From the NCBI GenBank assembly GCA_044432725.1, contig JAWXUL010000001.1, positions 1 through 64,000 on the forward strand: a stretch of DNA of 64,000 nt. The letters run 5' to 3'. A program made the position numbers and the translations under genes. Within the stretch, counting starts at the first letter, position 1; each line of letters opens with the position of its first letter. This DNA is from JAWXUK01 sp044432725. GTDB lineage: Bacteria; Bacillota; Clostridia; Oscillospirales; Oscillospiraceae. A model generated the notes under the pieces. It did not search any database. It was not told where the DNA came from and saw nothing but the letters and a program-made list of their open reading frames with translations. Positions 60,033-64,000 of this stretch are shown piece after piece.

Positions 60033-61313
60033 ATGACAATAACAAGAAGCAATCTATTGCCTGGTATGCGTTTGCGTGCCATTCAAACATCTAAATTTAA
60101 AAGTTCTTTTTATTCTATTGTGTTTAATACACCTTTACGAAAAGAAACCGCTGCGATGAATGCTCTGATTCCCTCTGTATTACGGCAGGGAACGATCAAC
60201 CACCCTGATATGCAATCTCTGGCGGCAGCTTTGGACGAACTTTATGGAGGTGCCATTGAACCAGTCGTGCGACAAAGAGGGGAAACACAAAGTATTGGGT
60301 TTGTAGCAAGCTTTTTAGACGATGCCTATACCTTAGATAAAAGTGTCATTGTAGAGCCAGCATCCCAACTTTTGGTGGATATCCTCTTTTGTCCTTTGGT
60401 GGAAGAACGAGCTTTTTCCACAGACTTTGTCACCCGTGAAAAAGAAAATCTAATCCAAAAAATCCGTGGACAGGTCAATGACAAGCGTTATTATGCAAAT
60501 CAGCGTATGATTCAACATATGTGTCAAAATGAAGCATACGGAGTGGAACGACTCGGTTCTCTGGAAGAAGTAGAAAAAATCACAGCAAAAGGTCTTTGGG
60601 ATCATTATTTACAACTTCTTGCCACGTCTGAAATTGAAATTTATTACTGTGGCTCTGCTTCTTATGACAGGGTAGAGTGGGCAACCAATTTAATTTTATC
60701 TGGTTTGCCACTGCGCGGAGAAGTGGTGCATTGCGATTGCGATGTTCGGATAACAGCACCAGAAGAACCTCATTTTGTGAGTCAATCCATGGATGTCAGC
60801 CAAGGAAAGCTGTCTATGGGCTTTCGAACAGGTGGGGTCACTGCATGGGAAGAAGACTATCCAGCCCTGATTATGGTCAATGCTATTTTTGGTGGCACAA
60901 GTATGTCTAAACTTTTTATGAATGTCCGTGAAAAACATTCACTCTGCTATTACGCAAGCTCTACCATCGAACGCCTGAAAGGCATTATGACTGTTTCCTC
61001 TGGGATTGAATTTGAAAAATTTGACCAAGCAAAGACGGAGATTCTTGCTCAACTAGAAGCCGTGAAAAAAGGGGACATCACCACTGAAGAGATGGAAGGT
61101 TCTCGCAGAATTTTAATTGCAAATTTACAAACGATTCCAGATAGCCAAGGCAGAATGGAAGATTTTTGGTTGGGACAAGCCATTGCTGGTTTGGACGAGG
61201 ATGTGGACACAATGGTGGAAAAATTAGAAGCTGTTACCGTGGAACAAGTGGTGGCAGTGGCAAATAAATTGCAACTGGATACTATATTTTTCTTGAAAGG
61301 CTTGGAGGAATAA
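60033..61313 (+). CDS. ymfF: M16-family protein, YmfF type
   Basis: A 426-residue M16 peptidase-like protein without the HxxEH zinc motif; the matching place reads HPDMQSLAAALDELYGG. It is therefore the non-catalytic partner of a YmfF/YmfH pair. The C-terminal half has KHSLCYYASSTIERLKG, the Arg/Tyr-type region of M16 inactive subunits. In Bacillus subtilis this pair is linked to elongation factor P modification. GCGAAAGGA precedes the start. It is three bases before ymfH. Confidence 0.88.
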   Translation: MTITRSNLLPGMRLRAIQTSKFKSSFYSIVFNTPLRKETAAMNALIPSVLRQGTINHPDMQSLAAALDELYGGAIEPVVRQRGETQSIGFVASFLDDAYTLDKSVIVEPASQLLVDILFCPLVEERAFSTDFVTREKENLIQKIRGQVNDKRYYANQRMIQHMCQNEAYGVERLGSLEEVEKITAKGLWDHYLQLLATSEIEIYYCGSASYDRVEWATNLILSGLPLRGEVVHCDCDVRITAPEEPHFVSQSMDVSQGKLSMGFRTGGVTAWEEDYPALIMVNAIFGGTSMSKLFMNVREKHSLCYYASSTIERLKGIMTVSSGIEFEKFDQAKTEILAQLEAVKKGDITTEEMEGSRRILIANLQTIPDSQGRMEDFWLGQAIAGLDEDVDTMVEKLEAVTVEQVVAVANKLQLDTIFFLKGLEE

Positions 61314-61316
61314 ACC

Positions 61317-62594
61317 ATGAAAACAAAAAAATATGCTTTGTTGCAAGAGGAAATGTATCATGAAGTTTTGGATAATGGCTTAAACATTTTCATGGTGAAA
61401 CGCCCAGAATTTCAAAAGAACTTTTGCTTTTTTGCGACAAAATACGGAGGAATGGACACCAGATTTTCATTAGATGGAAAAGAATGGATTGACTCTCCAG
61501 CAGGGGTAGCACATTATTTAGAACATAAAATGTTCGATACAGAAGATGGGAATGCGCTGCAAGATTTGGCAAGTAATGGTGCATCGCCCAACGCATTTAC
61601 AGCAAACGACATCACAGGTTATTATTTTGAATGTACAGAAAAATTCTCTGAAAATTTGAAAATTTTACTCTCCTTTGTTTCTATTCCTTGGTTTACCAAA
61701 GAATCTGTGGAAAAAGAGCAGGGGATTATCGCCCAAGAAATTGGTATGATCGAGGACAATCCTCATTGGTGTGTCTATATCAATCTGATGAAATGTCTTT
61801 ATCATTATCATCCTGCACGTGAATCAGTGGCAGGAACAGTGGAGTCCATTGGAAAAATTTCAGCAGAAACCCTGTATGCTTGCCATAAGGCATTTTATAC
61901 ACCGAAAAATATGGTCTTGGTCGCAACAGGAAATTTTGAACCAGAAGAAGTGGTGAAAGCAGCAAAAGAAATTCTACCTCCTGATTCTGGTGTGTCGCCT
62001 TTACGAGATTATGGCAAGGAAGAACCAGCTGACACTTATGAACGAGAAAAAGAAGTAAAAATGGAAGTATCTGCCCCTCTCTTTCAACTTGGCTTTAAAT
62101 GCGAGGATAGAGAGGAAGGTACAGCAGGTCTTCGGAAAGAACAGCTGGGGAATTTAGCTTGTGAAATGCTGGTGGGGATCTCCAGTCCTCTTTATGCAGA
62201 GCTTTATAAATCAGGGCTGATTAACCAAAACTTCGATTCAGGCTTTGAAAGTTTTCCAGGAGGTACTTTTTTTGTCATGGGAGGGGAGAGCAAAGACCCT
62301 CGTGCTGTAAAAGCAGCAATTATGAAAGAGGCAAAACGATTGGCAGAAGAAGGACTAGACGAAGGACTGTGGGACCGTATTAAAAAGGGAACCTATGGTA
62401 GTGAAGTGCGAGGCTTGAACTCTTTTGAGACGATTTGCATCAGCCAAGCAGAAGGATTTTTTCAAGGTTATGATTTTTTGGAATTTCCAGAAATCTACGA
62501 CACAATCAAAAAAGAAGAAGCACAAGCACTTTTAAAGCAATTTATCACAGAAGAAAAAAGTGCGCTTTCTATGGTTTATCCAAAAGGGGAGTAA
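61317..62594 (+). CDS. ymfH: M16-family metallopeptidase, YmfH type
   Basis: A 425-residue M16 peptidase with an intact zinc site: GVAHYLEHKMFD (HxxEH) and the distal glutamate in KEQGIIAQEIGMIED. It should act with YmfF as a two-chain protease. The substrate is unknown, though the pair is associated with EF-P maturation in B. subtilis. TTGGAGGAA precedes the start. It is directly followed by lgt. Confidence 0.92.
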   Translation: MKTKKYALLQEEMYHEVLDNGLNIFMVKRPEFQKNFCFFATKYGGMDTRFSLDGKEWIDSPAGVAHYLEHKMFDTEDGNALQDLASNGASPNAFTANDITGYYFECTEKFSENLKILLSFVSIPWFTKESVEKEQGIIAQEIGMIEDNPHWCVYINLMKCLYHYHPARESVAGTVESIGKISAETLYACHKAFYTPKNMVLVATGNFEPEEVVKAAKEILPPDSGVSPLRDYGKEEPADTYEREKEVKMEVSAPLFQLGFKCEDREEGTAGLRKEQLGNLACEMLVGISSPLYAELYKSGLINQNFDSGFESFPGGTFFVMGGESKDPRAVKAAIMKEAKRLAEEGLDEGLWDRIKKGTYGSEVRGLNSFETICISQAEGFFQGYDFLEFPEIYDTIKKEEAQALLKQFITEEKSALSMVYPKGE

Positions 62595-62595
62595 T

Positions 62596-63921
62596 ATGAT
62601 CAACGTTGTTACTTTTCCTGGACTTGGTCTAGAATTTGTATTAAATCGTGTGGTGATCGAAATTTTCGGTCGCCCCATTTATTGGTATGGGCTGATCATT
62701 GCCATAGGTTTTTTACTAGGGGCAATGGTATCAGCAAAGCTTGCACCTGAATTTTCTTTAGAAGATGACCACGTTTATGATTTTTTGTTTTTTGCAGTGC
62801 CAGCTGCCTTGGTAGGTCTTCGAGCATATTTTGTGATTTTTTACCTAGAGCGATATAAACTTCCAGATGGTTCATTAGATTGGGCAGGTATTTTCCGAAT
62901 CAGTGACGGAGGAATGGCAATTTACGGTGGTATTATTGCTGGAGTAATCGTTTTAATCTTTTTCAGCAACACTCGTAACATCAACTTTTTCCTCCTTGCT
63001 GATGTGTTGACCATTGGACTTATTCTGGGGCAAGGAATTGGTCGCTGGGGGAATTTTACCAATGTAGAGGCTTATGGAGGTTTGACAGATGGACCATGGA
63101 GAATGGTTTCAGAATCCATTGCCAATGATATGTTAAAAAAGGGCTTTGCAAACGAAGTAGAGTACCAGCAAATTTTAGAGGGAACCCTTGGGGTACATCC
63201 TACTTTTTTTTATGAATCTATGTGGAATTTCGTTGGTTTTGCTCTGCTGATCTACATGACGAAAAAAGCTAGAAAATTTCAAGGACAAATAGCACTGAGC
63301 TATTTTACTTGGTACGGGTTAGGCAGATTTTTCATTGAAGGAATGAGAACGGATAGTTTGTATTTCTTTGGACTGAAATTTATGGGGAACGACCTTCGTA
63401 CGTCTCAAATGCTTAGTTTGGGTATTTTTCTTGTAGCAGGAACTTTCCTCATTTTAGGACATCAGCAAAAACTTTCCTTCCTTGCACCGCTTAAACAGGG
63501 GATAGGTTCTGACGATAACAAAGATAAGGAAAAAAAATCCGAGGTAAATAAAGAGGACTCTAAGGACTCGAAAGAAAAATCCAAGGATAAAAAAGAGGAA
63601 TCTAAGAACTCAAAAGAAAAATCCAAGGAGCAAAAAGAGGAATCTAAGAACTCAAAAGAAAAATCCAAGGATAAAAAAGAGGATTCTAAGAATTCAAAAG
63701 AAAAATCCAAGGATAAAAAAGAGGAATCTAAGAACTCAAAAGAAAAATCCAAGGATAAAAAAGAGGATTCTAAGGACTCGAAAGAAAAATCCAAGGATAA
63801 AAAAGAGGATTCTAAGGACACGAAAGAAAAATCCAAGGATAAAAAAGAGGAATCTAAGGATAAGACTGAAGTACCCAAGGATCAAAAAGAACCCACTCAA
63901 AAAAATAAACCGAAAAAGTAG
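62596..63921 (+). CDS. lgt: Prolipoprotein diacylglyceryl transferase with long charged tail
   Basis: A 441-residue protein. Residues 1 to about 300 are Lgt, a seven-helix membrane enzyme that attaches diacylglycerol to the lipobox cysteine. Visible motifs are GRPIYWYGLIIAIGF, SDGGMAIYGGIIAG, the Lgt signature GRWGNFTNVEAYGG, and FYESMWN. The last 135 residues are a hydrophilic tail of seven 14-residue repeats close to EDSKDSKEKSKDKK. With the normal topology this tail lies in the cytoplasm. Ordinary Lgt is 260-300 residues. ATG 62596 follows AAAGGGGAG; it starts one base after the ymfH stop codon. Confidence 0.92.
   Translation: MINVVTFPGLGLEFVLNRVVIEIFGRPIYWYGLIIAIGFLLGAMVSAKLAPEFSLEDDHVYDFLFFAVPAALVGLRAYFVIFYLERYKLPDGSLDWAGIFRISDGGMAIYGGIIAGVIVLIFFSNTRNINFFLLADVLTIGLILGQGIGRWGNFTNVEAYGGLTDGPWRMVSESIANDMLKKGFANEVEYQQILEGTLGVHPTFFYESMWNFVGFALLIYMTKKARKFQGQIALSYFTWYGLGRFFIEGMRTDSLYFFGLKFMGNDLRTSQMLSLGIFLVAGTFLILGHQQKLSFLAPLKQGIGSDDNKDKEKKSEVNKEDSKDSKEKSKDKKEESKNSKEKSKEQKEESKNSKEKSKDKKEDSKNSKEKSKDKKEESKNSKEKSKDKKEDSKDSKEKSKDKKEDSKDTKEKSKDKKEESKDKTEVPKDQKEPTQKNKPKK
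63553..63846 (+). repeat. Seven 42-bp tandem repeats in the lgt 3' end
   Basis: Units begin at 63553, 63595, 63637, 63679, 63721, 63763 and 63805, with a degenerate eighth at 63847. Each starts GAGGA(A/C/T)TCTAAG and encodes 14 residues. The exact 42-bp period keeps frame, so copy number can vary without disrupting Lgt. Confidence 0.93.
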
Positions 63922-63937
63922 AAAAGGGAGTGATGTG

Positions 63938-64000
63938 ATGATAGGACTTATTTTACAAGGAGCAAGTGCCAATACCTATGTAAAACCAAACAGAAGAAAA
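63938..64000 (+). CDS. Start of an unidentified gene, cut by the window edge
   Basis: An open frame starts at ATG 63938, six bases after GGGAGTG, 16 bp after lgt, and runs to the end of the window. The 21 residues present (MIGLILQGASANTYVK...) are too few to name. It probably continues the ymfF-ymfH-lgt operon. Confidence 0.5.
   Translation, partial: MIGLILQGASANTYVKPNRRK

Noticed and set aside
63553..63846. Regular 42-bp repeats that could be read as a CRISPR-like array
   Set aside because: The repeats are contiguous without unique spacers and keep the lgt reading frame. They are coding tandem repeats.

Overview
The window is chromosomal DNA of a low-to-moderate G+C Gram-positive anaerobe, most likely class Clostridia (Lachnospirales-like). 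The evidence is the dgt-dnaG-rpoD order, zinc-type L31, YmfF/YmfH M16 proteins beside lgt, S-layer-homology and stalk-domain (copper amine oxidase N-terminal-like) secreted proteins, strong Shine-Dalgarno sites, and vegetative promoters that often carry an extended -10 (TGnTATAAT). I cannot name a species. I see no rRNA, tRNA, prophage, IS element or CRISPR array.

Layout. 1-2.9 kb: two divergent secreted proteins with in-frame Gly/Ser/Asp tandem repeats, one an SLH plus CAP-domain protein. 3.1-7.8 kb: a minus-strand operon gltA, isocitrate dehydrogenase, aconitase-type hydratase (oxidative branch to 2-oxoglutarate). 8.2-9.0 kb: a MazF/PemK-type protein with long charged tails and no antitoxin beside it. 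9.1-32.3 kb: the centrepiece, a purine-catabolism island. On the minus strand are dpaL(ygeX)-ygeY-ygeW, ridA, and arcC with a NCS2 purine permease. On the plus strand are ssnA-ygfK-fused molybdenum hydroxylase-guaD, then xdhABC, a stalk-domain secreted protein, and a regulator (YheO-like)-DUF3343-yqeB operon. The two halves diverge from 15982-16311, which holds two good promoters, a palindrome centred exactly between their -35 boxes, and a structured RNA in the ssnA leader.

32.5-41.4 kb: rpmE, a flavin-reductase-like gene, hflX, yigZ-family, dgt, dnaG, rpoD, comF-family and mreB. 41.5-44.8 kb: minus-strand leuA, zinc macrodomain and class-M sirtuin (reversible protein ADP-ribosylation). 45-54.9 kb: an unknown protein, a stand-alone trmD, tcdA, a YjfB-like motility peptide, a zinc-ribbon membrane protein, pyrK-pyrD-phosphatase/GNAT-ygiQ, and a CorC-type CBS membrane protein. 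55-64 kb: HIT protein, alaS, a SleB-like cell-wall hydrolase, ymfF-ymfH-lgt and the start of one more gene.

How the island should work: the permease imports xanthine/urate-type purines. GuaD and the molybdenum hydroxylases interconvert guanine, hypoxanthine, xanthine and urate. YgfK, SsnA and YgeY/YgeW are tied by published work on gut bacteria to anaerobic purine ring opening. DpaL turns 2,3-diaminopropionate into pyruvate and ammonia, RidA clears its enamine by-product, and carbamate kinase recovers ATP from carbamoyl phosphate. The exact chemistry of YgfK, SsnA, YgeY and YgeW is inferred. A small repeat family with ends like GGCAACACCTCATCATTCC occurs at six intergenic sites.
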